From the NCBI RefSeq assembly GCF_000961795.1, contig NZ_LADU01000139.1, positions 32,228-96,227 on the forward strand: DNA of 64,000 nt, in the 5' to 3' direction. Position 1 is the stretch's first letter; each line of letters begins with the position of its first letter. A program made the position numbers and the translations under genes. The notes under the pieces are model-generated. The model did no database searches. It was not told the origin of the DNA and was given only the letters and a program-made list of their open reading frames with translations. The DNA comes from Hyphomonas sp. BRH_c22. Its GTDB lineage: Bacteria > Pseudomonadota > Alphaproteobacteria > Caulobacterales > Hyphomonadaceae. Shown here in pieces: positions 52,462 through 60,267 of this stretch.

Positions 52462-52965
52462 ATGACCAAAATACAGCTCAAAACAAAACCGCCTCGCATG
52501 CCTGCTGAGGGAGAAGGCGAGAAAGTACGCAATCAATCGTCCCATACAAGGATTTGGGGCGCCCAAGTCATGTCTCACGGATACACTGGCGTGCCGAACG
52601 TGCTTCTACGTTCTCAGCATCGGCTAGGCTTAAACAATACGCAGATGATGATCGTTGTGCAGCTTCTGAGCTATTGGTTTGATCCTAGCAACGTCCCTTT
52701 TCCAACCAAGCAACAGCTTGCCGACAGACTAGGTATCAAAAAGAAAACAATTCAAACTAACATGAAGGCACTGGAAGACAGGGGCTATCTCAAGCGTGAG
52801 CAGATGACCACCAGTCAAGGCGACTACGGCTCTAATCGTTATCACCTAAAGGGGCTTATCCGGAAGGTTAAGGAACTTGAGGTCTCTTACGCCGAAGAGA
52901 AGGCCAAGAAGACTGAGGCGCGCAGGAGCACTGAATTACCCGCTCACAAACGCCCTAAGCCCTAA
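52462..52965 (+). CDS. Winged-helix DNA-binding protein, replication-initiator-like
   Basis: A 167-residue protein. The core YTGVPNVLLRSQHRLGLNNT, MMIVVQLLSYWFDPSNVPFP and KQQLADRLGIKKKTIQTNMK followed by ALEDRGYLKREQ is a winged helix as found in DnaD-like and plasmid replication or regulatory proteins; the tail is basic. ATG 52,462 has an AAGGAT box six bases upstream, and the longer frame to 52,369 is not conserved-looking. Whether it starts replication or only regulates is unclear. Confidence 0.65.
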   Translation: MTKIQLKTKPPRMPAEGEGEKVRNQSSHTRIWGAQVMSHGYTGVPNVLLRSQHRLGLNNTQMMIVVQLLSYWFDPSNVPFPTKQQLADRLGIKKKTIQTNMKALEDRGYLKREQMTTSQGDYGSNRYHLKGLIRKVKELEVSYAEEKAKKTEARRSTELPAHKRPKP

Positions 52966-52974
52966 AACAAATAA

Positions 52975-53024
52975 CCCCGGGCGCATGCAAAGCAGAGGCG
53001 ACACCGGGGCGTATGGCCATTACG
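52975..53024 (+). ncRNA. Candidate structured leader upstream of the second Abi gene
   Basis: CCCCGG (52,975-52,980) pairs with CCGGGG (53,004-53,009) around a 23-base loop, followed at once by CGTA-N7-TACG (53,010-53,024). It lies 51 bases before the Abi-like start. By analogy with the RNA before abiF it may be a functional RNA, but no T-run or clear promoter is visible, so it could be a 5' leader structure. Confidence 0.35.
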
Positions 53025-53074
53025 TAGCCCACCCTACCCTACTATTCAATGAATAATTCCCGGAAATATGCACA

Positions 53075-53731
53075 ATGACCCCCGACGAAGCCCGCGACAT
53101 TCTATCCCCTGAACGTTTCTCGACATACGAAACGTGGGCTGCCGCGCATGGCCGGGATGCATTGAATATTTACGAGTGGAACATCCGTCTATCCAGCGCG
53201 CTCTACCCATCCTTACAGAATCTCGAAGTAACTCTGCGTAATCAGATACATAGGGTGATCTCCCGGACGAATGGGGCGAATTGGATTTTAAACAGGCCAA
53301 ACTACCTCACGCACAGCCAACTGCTGAAGATCGAAGAAGTGCGTAACCAACTACCCATGGAGCGCAAGGACCAATCTCCTGGACAAGTGATCGCAGGTTT
53401 AAGTTTTGGGTTCTGGACTCCATTCTTCAGTAGTAGCGCGGAAGGTCTTTGGCGGACGCATCTTAGAAATATTGTTGCGCGTCCCGCACCGGCAGGCATC
53501 AATCGGAAGTCCTTTTCAGCGCCGCTAGACCGCATCAGACCGCTGAGAAATCGAATTGCGCATCACGAACCTATACTTCACCTGCCCCTCAGTGATCTGC
53601 ACTCAGAGATCGTGGGGCTCACAACCCTCCTGCACCCGGCTTCTGAAGCCTGGCGGCAACGCGTATGCACTTTTGCGGATACTCATCAGCAGTTTCTTGC
53701 TGAATGTCCGAACGAGTTTGATAAGAACTGA
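53075..53731 (+). CDS. Abi-like protein with HEPN motif
   Basis: A 218-residue protein of the widespread Abi-like family: IRLSSALYPSLQNLEVTLRN, VIAGLSFGFWTPFFSSSAEG and, near residue 158, RPLRNRIAHHEPI, a HEPN R-x4-H motif (Arg158-His163). Such proteins are predicted RNases in abortive infection or toxin-antitoxin contexts. It is shorter than and only distantly like the AbiF protein at 39,206. It stands between an HTH gene and the Pycsar-like operon. The ribosome-binding site is weak. Confidence 0.8.
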   Translation: MTPDEARDILSPERFSTYETWAAAHGRDALNIYEWNIRLSSALYPSLQNLEVTLRNQIHRVISRTNGANWILNRPNYLTHSQLLKIEEVRNQLPMERKDQSPGQVIAGLSFGFWTPFFSSSAEGLWRTHLRNIVARPAPAGINRKSFSAPLDRIRPLRNRIAHHEPILHLPLSDLHSEIVGLTTLLHPASEAWRQRVCTFADTHQQFLAECPNEFDKN

Positions 53732-53814
53732 AACACCGCCGCACGCCACCAACATGCTCGCTTGCATGCGAAAGTATTGGTGACCCATACTCTCAGTACC
53801 GCTTAGGCATCCTT

Positions 53815-54249
53815 ATGCGCAGCATCAAGCCAGTCCTTGTGACAACCTTTGGCGCCATTTTGGCAATAGGATGGGCAGCGCCGGTTGGCGCCGATGAAAA
53901 CCCTTTCGAAGGCACAAATTTTTGCATGTTGGTAGACGCACGAGGTGTCACTGCAACAAGCGACGTTATAGGGTTTCTTTGGCAGGAACCGCCGAAAGCT
54001 TTTAAAATTACTGTACTCAAGACGAGTAACGCCACCTATATGGCCGCCGTTGACACCGGAGAGGCGACATTGATTTCCGGCGCTTATGTGTCTGATCAAA
54101 GCGGCCGACAGTTTCATGGAGAAGGCCATTTGGGGTTCTTGTGGCTCAACCCATCAAACACTCAAGCGACATTTGTTTCGATGAGCACAGCAAGCTCGGG
54201 ACAGGACGCCTGGTTCGTGCTGAAAGCCCAATGTTTCAAACAGGACTAA
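53815..54249 (+). CDS. Small exported protein of unknown function
   Basis: A 144-residue product with a clear signal peptide (PVLVTTFGAILAIGWAAPVGA, cleavage likely before DENPF) and a mature part rich in Gly, Ser and aromatic residues with two cysteines (Cys37 and Cys140) that might form a disulfide in the periplasm. No known family recognised. It stands alone, 266 bases upstream of the cyclase gene, so it is not obviously part of that operon. No strong ribosome-binding site. Confidence 0.55.
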   Translation: MRSIKPVLVTTFGAILAIGWAAPVGADENPFEGTNFCMLVDARGVTATSDVIGFLWQEPPKAFKITVLKTSNATYMAAVDTGEATLISGAYVSDQSGRQFHGEGHLGFLWLNPSNTQATFVSMSTASSGQDAWFVLKAQCFKQD

Positions 54250-54427
54250 TAGGTTTGGTGCAGCTCACCAGAAGCGCCTAAAGCGCCCCTACCCCACCGC
54301 AGTCCGCCAAGAGCACGTTCGTGTCCTCAAATCTTGTCGTCATAAGACCGACAGCTGTCGACCTATGAAAAGTACTCAAAATCTACCTAACGACGTATTT
54401 TGCGAACATATCATAAACAAATCAGGA

Positions 54428-54433
54428 TATAAT
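54428..54433 (+). promoter_or_regulatory. Consensus -10 box upstream of the Pycsar-like operon
   Basis: A perfect TATAAT lies 83 bases before the cyclase ATG. No good -35 is at standard spacing, so the promoter may be weak or need an activator. Confidence 0.35.
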
Positions 54434-54515
54434 AAGGTACAAAATTCTTGCTATTCCGCTGGGTTAACTCTACCTATGGACGACGAGGGAAACCCACAAG
54501 ATATCGGAGCCGAAT

Positions 54516-56054
54516 ATGTCACACACTTGGGATGCAGAGCGCTCGAAGAAGCGCATAGCGGCTGCGATAAAAGCAGTCGCAAAAGTCGAAATTGCTGATT
54601 ACAAACGAGAATTCTCGCTCGATAGCATTCCAATAAATAAAGCCTACAGAATGAACGCTGCGCATTTGTACGCAGATATCGTCAACTTTGACGACATGTT
54701 GAATGTTACCGACGACGAAGGTACAACTTGCCATCGTCGAACTCTACGTTTCCTCAATCTCCATTATCGTGCAGTTCGTCGGGTGCTTGATCGGGTCGAT
54801 ATGACCCGAGTAGACTTCCACAACCAACGCCTCCACGCGATCTGTTACAAACCGTACGGCTCCGATGAAGAAAATGAAGCGGACAGGGTTCACCTTGCCG
54901 TTTCGGTCGCCAAACTAATTATCGACGTCTTGGCCAATACTGGCGATGACGACGAGAAAATCCCCAATGCAAAGGTTCGAGTCGGGATAGACACAGGCAC
55001 TGCTCTGGCCGTGAACAATGGACGGCGAGGCGGGAGAGAACCCCTATTCCTTGGCTCGCCTGCAAACCAAGCGGCAAAGCATGCAGCTGCTGGAACGAAA
55101 GCTGGAGTGTTCCTCACCAATCAAGCGCGAAAAATTATTGGCTTGCCGGAAATTGACGACCATCAGGCCGTACCTCTCAGCTCAGGAGAGATAGCAGTCT
55201 CGCAAGAAGCGGCTCATCTCGATGTATCTGTTGACGACATCGTATCCGAATGGCGCGACGATCTCGAAGCCCATCCAATCGGTACGTTCCAATTCGCCCG
55301 CCACACACCACCATTGAAGAACTTGGACATTTCAAACTTGACGCCAAAGAACTCGCGTCGGCAGGAGGCGGTTTCGATATACGCCGACTTAGACGGCTTC
55401 AGTGACTTCGTTGCAAAAAATACCGATGATGACGAAGGCGCGAAGGCCGTTGTTCGCGCGCTCCATGTTATTCGTTCCGAACTCGACGCCAGTCTTTCAA
55501 GCGACTTCGAAGGACGACGAGTTCGTTTTATCGGCGACTGCATCCACGGCCTGATTTGCAGTGGGACAGCACAAACAACGGATGAAGAAGCCACTGTTAG
55601 CGACGCCACCTTGTGTGTAGGGGCTCTGCGCAGCGGTTTCGATCTGGCGCTTGGTGAACTTGCCGCCAATGGGGTGGCAATTGATGGGTTAGGGCTTCAG
55701 ATTGGTTTCGATCTTGGGCCTGTTAGCGTCACCAGACTCGGAATTCGTGGCGATCAGATTCGATGCTGCGTCGGTCGCGCGGTTCGCAACTCAGAACGAG
55801 AGCAAATGCGCTGCGGGTCAGACGAAACGTCGATCGGCAATAGCGCTTATGAGGCAAGTACATCTGCGGTTCGCGGCCTTTTCGGTAAGAACCGCAAAAT
55901 CGCGAACTTGGATTACAATGAGGCCGTTGAAGCTTTGTCCTCTGAAGGCGACGGAACAGCAGAAACGGCGAAGAAAGCGTCTTTGAACATAGCTTCCCCC
56001 GCCGTGGTTAGAGCCTCGGAGACGGTCATCCGCCCGCATGCCATCAAAGACTAA
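54516..56054 (+). CDS. Tandem-domain class III nucleotide cyclase (Pycsar cyclase-like)
   Basis: A 512-residue soluble protein with two nucleotide-cyclase domains. Domain 1 (about 45-205) starts LYADIVNFDD with metal Asp54, but the expected Gly-Asp hairpin reads FHNQRLHA, so the second metal Asp is missing; it keeps VRVGIDTGTA and the GSPANQAAKHA segment (Asn184, Lys188) that stabilises the transition state. Domain 2 (about 285-435) has YADLDGFSDF (Asp291) and an intact RFIGDC (Asp341). One composite site, like the C1/C2 pair of animal adenylyl cyclases, is therefore likely. A GGAG box precedes the ATG. It overlaps the E2-like gene by 17 bases, and the CNB-TIR effector follows, which points to a Pycsar-type cCMP/cUMP signal; the base specificity cannot be read from the sequence. 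Confidence 0.85.
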   Translation: MSHTWDAERSKKRIAAAIKAVAKVEIADYKREFSLDSIPINKAYRMNAAHLYADIVNFDDMLNVTDDEGTTCHRRTLRFLNLHYRAVRRVLDRVDMTRVDFHNQRLHAICYKPYGSDEENEADRVHLAVSVAKLIIDVLANTGDDDEKIPNAKVRVGIDTGTALAVNNGRRGGREPLFLGSPANQAAKHAAAGTKAGVFLTNQARKIIGLPEIDDHQAVPLSSGEIAVSQEAAHLDVSVDDIVSEWRDDLEAHPIGTFQFARHTPPLKNLDISNLTPKNSRRQEAVSIYADLDGFSDFVAKNTDDDEGAKAVVRALHVIRSELDASLSSDFEGRRVRFIGDCIHGLICSGTAQTTDEEATVSDATLCVGALRSGFDLALGELAANGVAIDGLGLQIGFDLGPVSVTRLGIRGDQIRCCVGRAVRNSEREQMRCGSDETSIGNSAYEASTSAVRGLFGKNRKIANLDYNEAVEALSSEGDGTAETAKKASLNIASPAVVRASETVIRPHAIKD

Positions 56055-56826
56055 AATCAAGCCCGGAAAGTCCGCCTTGGATCTTGTCGCCCAGCAAGCG
56101 ACAGTGTTGCGCGCTACTTTGATCACGAGAAGCAGACAAGAAGCGGTATTTTCACTCCCGGTTCGATCCGTGGACGGCCATACAGATACCTACTCTCTAT
56201 CGGTTCGAGCCATTGGCAGTCGCCTCAAAGTCAGCGAACAAGCGCCCGCATTACTCCCCGATTGTTGCCCGAACCGACACATTAATTCAGACGGCTCCTT
56301 TTGTCTGTCCTGGTCCCTCCACCAACCCATACATGTAACCGACCTTCAGGCTGCTGAAGCTTGGTGGATGACCGTCTATCGATTTCTTCAGCTGCAGCGA
56401 CGCGCGGCGAAGGCTAGAAAATGGCCAACAAAGGATGACTGGGCCCACGGTGACGAAGCTGCTCGCGAGCAAATGCGCGCTGAGAATGCGGCCGAGATCC
56501 TAGGACCTCATTTTCAAGATCGACTGCGAAATCGCGATCTACGCGTCGAAAAAAAAGGCCACTTCTACCGATTACTCACTTCGGAGGGGGCTCGTATTTA
56601 TTCAGTCTGGATCGAACACAAACGAGTCGCCACCTTGAAGCAATACTGCTTTTGCCCGTCGGGACGCGCTAAGAAGTCTATCCTGCGAAGTTGCAGCAAC
56701 CACGGAGCAGCTGCTGCGGACCTCGTTTTTGGGATTGTGAGCAGGGAACACGAAGAGAAAGAATTCTGGCGATCTCTTCACGGACGGGCTTGCTGCAAGA
56801 CTCTAAATAACTGCCCCCTACAGTAG
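56038..56826 (+). CDS. E2-like (ubiquitin-conjugating fold) protein with cysteine-rich C-terminus
   Basis: A 262-residue protein. Around residues 73-90 it reads LPDCCPNRHINSDGSFCLSW, which matches the E2 active-site pattern (H-x-N...D-G-x-x-C-L) with candidate catalytic Cys89, followed by the usual aromatic helix (AAEAWWMTVYRFLQLQ). The C-terminal part has a CxC (204/206), Cys219, His222 and further cysteines at 252, 253 and 259, a probable zinc-binding region. I recall prokaryotic 'E2 domain-associated cysteine-rich' proteins in defence islands; here both parts appear in one chain. It lies between the cyclase and TIR effector genes, 17 bases into the former. No E1-like or JAB-type partner is nearby, so the substrate is unknown. 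Confidence 0.65.
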   Translation: MPSKTKIKPGKSALDLVAQQATVLRATLITRSRQEAVFSLPVRSVDGHTDTYSLSVRAIGSRLKVSEQAPALLPDCCPNRHINSDGSFCLSWSLHQPIHVTDLQAAEAWWMTVYRFLQLQRRAAKARKWPTKDDWAHGDEAAREQMRAENAAEILGPHFQDRLRNRDLRVEKKGHFYRLLTSEGARIYSVWIEHKRVATLKQYCFCPSGRAKKSILRSCSNHGAAAADLVFGIVSREHEEKEFWRSLHGRACCKTLNNCPLQ

Positions 56827-56843
56827 AAAGGTTCCGACTAATC

Positions 56844-57761
56844 ATGTCATCGAAATGGATCGATCGTTTTCAGAATTCCTCTGGCCCAACTAAAGAGGCT
56901 GTTGACGCGATGCGTCGTCAGTCCGTCCTTCGCGAATGTCCAGAGTTGGTTGAAAGATTTCTGGAAGTAGGAGTCCTGGATCAGTTTGACCCTGGTCGAG
57001 ACCTCATAACGGAGGGCGCCGAAGACACCGACGTGTATTTTATATTGATGGGTCGCTTTGAACTTCGGGTCAAAGGGAATGTTCTCGGAGAACGAGGCGT
57101 CAACGATATGGTAGGTGAATTAGCGCTGCTAAGGCCGTCAAACAAGCGGAGCGCCACGCTCACTGCGGTCGATCCAAGTGTTGTTCTAAAGGTGAGCAAA
57201 GAAGACTTTCAAGCCCTGGCCGAACCGAGTTCCGCTTTCTGGAAGAACGTCGCAGAGGTAATTAGTGACCGCTTGGATCTTCGGAATCAAATGCTGCCGA
57301 ATGCTAATGAGCGACCAATTGTACTCGTAGTGTCGTCCGGTGAGGCGATAGACGTCGTCCGCGAGATCGAAACGAACCTCGGTGAAGACGGAACAATTGG
57401 AGTCGAGCCGTGGAACAAGATATTCGCGATATCGACCTATCCCCTAAGTCAGCTCAAGGCTGCCATTGATCGCGCCGATTTTGTGATAGCAATCATGCGT
57501 GGCGACGACGTTCTGGTTAGTCGAAGCAAGAAAGCAAAGGCACCTCGCGACAATGTTGTACTCGAATTCGGTATGGCGCTCGGCTCCCTTGGCCTGGACC
57601 GTTCAATCATGCTGGTTCCGACCGATGCGCAAGTGAAACTAGCCAGCGACAACGATGGGCTCACGTATGTGGGCTATAAGGAAAATGACAGCGAAAATTC
57701 GCTTCGCATAGCCTGTAACAAGATACGAAAACACATCGGAGACTATGGGGTGAAGGACTAG
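56844..57761 (+). CDS. Cyclic-nucleotide-binding/TIR effector (PycTIR-like)
   Basis: A 305-residue protein. The N-terminal cyclic-nucleotide-binding domain (about 30-130) shows FDPGRDLITEGAEDTDVYFI and the phosphate-binding cassette MVGELALLRPSNKRSATL (Gly91-Glu92...Arg102). The C-terminal part (about 155-300) is the CAP12/Pycsar-type TIR-like domain: PIVLVVSSGEAIDVVREIE, ADFVIAIMRGDD and RDNVVLEFGMALGSLG with the conserved Glu241. PycTIR effectors bind the cyclic pyrimidine made by the partner cyclase and destroy NAD+, killing the infected cell. It follows the E2-like gene by 17 bases. No membrane segment is present. Confidence 0.88.
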   Translation: MSSKWIDRFQNSSGPTKEAVDAMRRQSVLRECPELVERFLEVGVLDQFDPGRDLITEGAEDTDVYFILMGRFELRVKGNVLGERGVNDMVGELALLRPSNKRSATLTAVDPSVVLKVSKEDFQALAEPSSAFWKNVAEVISDRLDLRNQMLPNANERPIVLVVSSGEAIDVVREIETNLGEDGTIGVEPWNKIFAISTYPLSQLKAAIDRADFVIAIMRGDDVLVSRSKKAKAPRDNVVLEFGMALGSLGLDRSIMLVPTDAQVKLASDNDGLTYVGYKENDSENSLRIACNKIRKHIGDYGVKD

Positions 57762-57770
57762 CGCTCTGGT

Positions 57771-57885
57771 TTGCGTGCCAATTGCGTGCCGACTGAAACC
57801 CACATCCGGCGATTCCGTGGCGCTAGTGCCTTGAAAAGAATGGTGCCGCTAAGGTGACTTGAACACCTGACCCTCGCATTACGAA
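57771..57885 (-). repeat. Integration scar: 3' fragment of tRNA-Thr(CGT) with arm-like repeats
   Basis: 57,841-57,885 is the 3' 45 bases of a tRNA-Thr on the minus strand: encoded CCA, T-arm AGGTG-TTCAAGT-CACCT and the anticodon loop TTCGTAA up to the CGT anticodon. The 5' half does not continue as a tRNA. Just left of it, TTGCGTGCC is repeated at 57,771 and 57,782, like integrase arm sites. The whole resembles an attachment site left by another element. Confidence 0.7.
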
Positions 57886-57907
57886 ACAAGGGCGCGCTCA
57901 GCTGATT

Positions 57908-59122
57908 TCAGCGTATCAACAATACCGGCCCCAACCACCCATCAATCGCCTCCGCCACATCCCGCTTCAGATCCGCATACTCTGCCCGGATATAGTGCTT
58001 GCGTGCAACGCTCGCCGTCTGTCCATGATTATGCCAGATATCGAGCCAGCGTTCGTCGATCCCGGCATCAATGAGATGTGTCTTCATCGTGCGGCGCAGG
58101 TCACGCGGATTCCAGTCCGGGAATTTGAGCTGCTTGTTCAAGCGCTTCGCGCCGCGTGAAATGGCTGCCATGGTGAGTGGTTCGTCCGGGTCGCGAGGAT
58201 TGGACATAAGGTAGGGCGAGCGCGGGTGCGCCAGTTCAAGACAGCGCGCAACGAGTGGGTCAGCGGTCTTGGTAATCGGCAGTTGATGCGACCTGCCGTT
58301 CTTTGTCTCAGGCAAGAGCAGCCAGCCATCGCGCCAGTTCGCGGCGAGACTCATTGTGACTTCCGTCACGCGCAGGCCGCCCATGGCGATCATCAGTTTC
58401 AGGACGCGGTGTGTGGGATGGTTCTCGTCCAGCGCATGCCAAAGCGCTTTCAGTTCGTCGTTTGACAGGAACCGGTCGCCCGGTTTGTTCCTGGGTGTCG
58501 TCGGAAGCTGCTCGGCGATATTGTAGGTAATACCATAGTCCCTCGCGCCGCCGCGATAATCGTAACGGTTCTTCACCGCCCATTTCCAAGCCGTGACAAT
58601 GTAAGAGCGAAGATGCGGTGCATAGTTCGGACTCCGGGCATAGCCCTCTGCCATCCAGGCCTGCAGGTCCTGGATCGTCACATCCCCGGCGCGCGGCATA
58701 CCGCCGTGACGGGCGACCAGAAAGGGCAGGAGAGCATACTTCCCGTCAATCAGCGTACCCTTGACGCGCCCATAGGATGTCACACCGCGCGCCTGCATGT
58801 CGGCGACATAGTCGTGAAAGAAATTGGCAGCGGATGCGGACACGGCATCGGCCACCTCCTCGGCCCGCGCGGCCGGCGTCGGCGCCAACGCGCGCATTTC
58901 CCGGAATTCTCCGGCGCGCGTTCTTGCTTCTCTCAGGCCGATCTCGGGATAGGCGCCAATGCGGACCCGCACCGGCTTGCCGCCCAGCTTCCGCACCGCC
59001 GAAAAAGTCTTCGCACCGGTCCTGGCCACACGCACTTTCAGGCAGGATTCGATCGTGTCGGAATAGTCTCCGGCGTCGGTCACAGCCGAAAGCCAGGTGT
59101 CCGTAAGGCGCAGTTTTACCAT
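57908..59122 (-). CDS. Tyrosine integrase of the tRNA-Arg island
   Basis: A site-specific recombinase. The N-terminal DUF4102-type domain includes VRIGAYPEIGLREARTRAGE; the catalytic part shows MAMGGLRVTEVTMSL-type box I (GGLRVTEV), NPRDLRRTMKTHLIDAGI and HNHGQTASVARKHYIRAEY with the nucleophilic Tyr. I choose ATG 59,122: it starts the conserved part and leaves the arm-type repeats at 59,149-59,208 upstream of the gene. The frame itself opens at 59,191. It lies 100 bases from the intact tRNA-Arg whose 3' end is duplicated at 24,188, so it is the enzyme that moved this island. Confidence 0.93.
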   Translation of the reverse strand: MVKLRLTDTWLSAVTDAGDYSDTIESCLKVRVARTGAKTFSAVRKLGGKPVRVRIGAYPEIGLREARTRAGEFREMRALAPTPAARAEEVADAVSASAANFFHDYVADMQARGVTSYGRVKGTLIDGKYALLPFLVARHGGMPRAGDVTIQDLQAWMAEGYARSPNYAPHLRSYIVTAWKWAVKNRYDYRGGARDYGITYNIAEQLPTTPRNKPGDRFLSNDELKALWHALDENHPTHRVLKLMIAMGGLRVTEVTMSLAANWRDGWLLLPETKNGRSHQLPITKTADPLVARCLELAHPRSPYLMSNPRDPDEPLTMAAISRGAKRLNKQLKFPDWNPRDLRRTMKTHLIDAGIDERWLDIWHNHGQTASVARKHYIRAEYADLKRDVAEAIDGWLGPVLLIR

Positions 59123-59148
59123 GAGTTTTTCGTCTCCGGTTACCGTAT

Positions 59149-59208
59149 AGTTACCACGGAGCCATTTGTGAGCAAAGTCTAACTTTTGCACATTTATAAT
59201 ACATTGTT
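59149..59208 (+). repeat. Right arm-type repeats for the island integrase
   Basis: AGTTACCACGGAGCC (59,149-59,163) and ATACATTGTT (59,199-59,208), exact copies of the two motifs inside the left end (24,347 and 24,312), in the same orientation. They sit between the integrase start and the attachment core, the expected position for arm sites. Confidence 0.6.
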
Positions 59209-59221
59209 TTAATAGAGTTTT

Positions 59222-59267
59222 TGGTGACCCCGGCGCGATTCGAACGCGCGACCTACAGATTAGGAAT
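59222..59267 (-). repeat. Right attachment site: 46-bp repeat inside tRNA-Arg
   Basis: Perfect copy of 24,188-24,233. It covers the 3' end of the functional tRNA through the 3' half of the anticodon arm. Confidence 0.95.
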
Positions 59268-59298
59268 CTGTTGCTCTATCCTGCTGAGCTACGGGATC
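59222..59298 (-). tRNA. tRNA-Arg(CCT), island integration target
   Basis: A 77-base gene with encoded CCA. The acceptor GATCCCG pairs with CGGGGTC, the anticodon loop TTCCTAA gives anticodon CCT, and the T-arm is GCGCG-TTCGAAT-CGCGC. Its last 46 bases form the right attachment repeat. tRNA-Arg(CCT) is a frequent integration site for alphaproteobacterial islands. The gap 59,299-59,427 has no gene. Confidence 0.96.
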
Positions 59299-59427
59299 AT
59301 CGGGTTCAGCGTATAGGCCAAGCCGGCGCGAGATTGAAGCCTTTCCGGTGGTTTTCGTAGGGCAGGCGAATGCTATGACAGGTCGGGTCGCGGTGGCGGC
59401 CGAGGGCAGTGCGGGAGGGTCAAGGAT

Positions 59428-60267
59428 GTGGTAGGGGGGTGGCAGGGTCTTCTGGTCCTGGCGCTGGCGGCGCTGGCCGCCTGCAGCGCGCCTAACCCGC
59501 TGTCCGAAACCCAGCCCGGCGAGCGTGGCCGCGTGGTGCGCGTGATTGATGGCGACGCGCTGGTGCTGGACACCGGACAGAGCGTGCGGCTGATCGGCAT
59601 CGAGGCGCCGGCCGGGCCCTACAAGGAGCGGGAGGGGGCACCCTATTTCGCGGAATCCCGGCGGATGCTGGAAGACATGGCACTGGGCCGCGAGGTGCAG
59701 CTGTTCTATGCGGGCCTGACGCGCGACCGGTATGACCGGACGCTGGCGCATGTCGTGACGACGGATGCGCTGGGGCCGGACCTGTAGCTGAACCGGGAGA
59801 TGGTGGCCCGCGGCGGCGCGCGGGTGCGGGTATACACGGACACATCCGTCGCCAATGAGGCCTTGCTGGCACCGGAACGCGCGGCCCGCGAAGCGGGGCG
59901 GGGCCTGTGGGGCAAGGCGGCCTATCGCATTCCGCAGGCGAGCCGCCTGCCGGAGACGTTCGCGCGGTTCCAGCTGGTTGAGGGGATCGTGGAGGAGCGG
60001 CTCCGCACCGAGGAACAGGGCGCGTCCTGCGAACTGGGCCTGACGGGATCGGCGCTGACCCTGGAGATCAAGCGCAGCGCGGCGGCGCTCTGCCAGGTGG
60101 CGGCAGGCGCACATGTGCGGGCGCGCGGCTATGTCCATGCCGGAAAACTGGAAATCGGCCACACCCTGAACCTTGAGGCACTGGCGGAAGACCAGGCGGC
60201 AGGCATTCACAAGCGTGTCAGATTGCCCGATACAGGACGTGGACGCATGCAGCAGGGAGACACGCGG
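59428..60267 (+). pseudogene. Thermonuclease-like (SNase) lipoprotein gene with an in-frame stop
   Basis: A lipoprotein signal (LLVLALAALAACSAP) leads into an SNase fold: RVVRVIDGDALVLDTGQSVR, LIGIEAPAGPYKEREG and RDRYDRTLAHVV, the catalytic region. A TAG at 59,785-59,787 interrupts it exactly where family members usually read a Gln (L-x-LNREMVARGGARV), and the same frame continues with the SNase C-terminus (EAGRGLWGKAAYRIP). A single C-to-T change explains it. There is then no stop before the lemA start. It may be a decayed gene, a readthrough product or a sequencing error. Confidence 0.7.

Larger units (their letters stand above)
24188..59267. mobile_element. 35-kb mosaic genomic island integrated in tRNA-Arg(CCT)
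   Basis: The edges are a perfect 46-bp direct repeat equal to the 3' end of the tRNA-Arg gene including its encoded CCA. The integrase at 57,908-59,122 reads away from the intact tRNA, the standard tRNA-island arrangement. The interior has a coupling protein, a relaxase and a relaxosome-type small protein but no VirB/Tra channel genes, so it resembles an integrative mobilizable element. A second integrase and tRNA-Leu at 46.9-48.3 kb and a tRNA-Thr fragment at 57.8 kb show that it was built by repeated integrations. Cargo is mainly anti-phage and anti-restriction genes. Confidence 0.85.

Noticed and set aside
54365..54598. 77-residue frame overlapping the start of the cyclase gene
   Set aside because: It has no clear ribosome-binding site and overlaps the first 83 bases of the cyclase, which has a good one.
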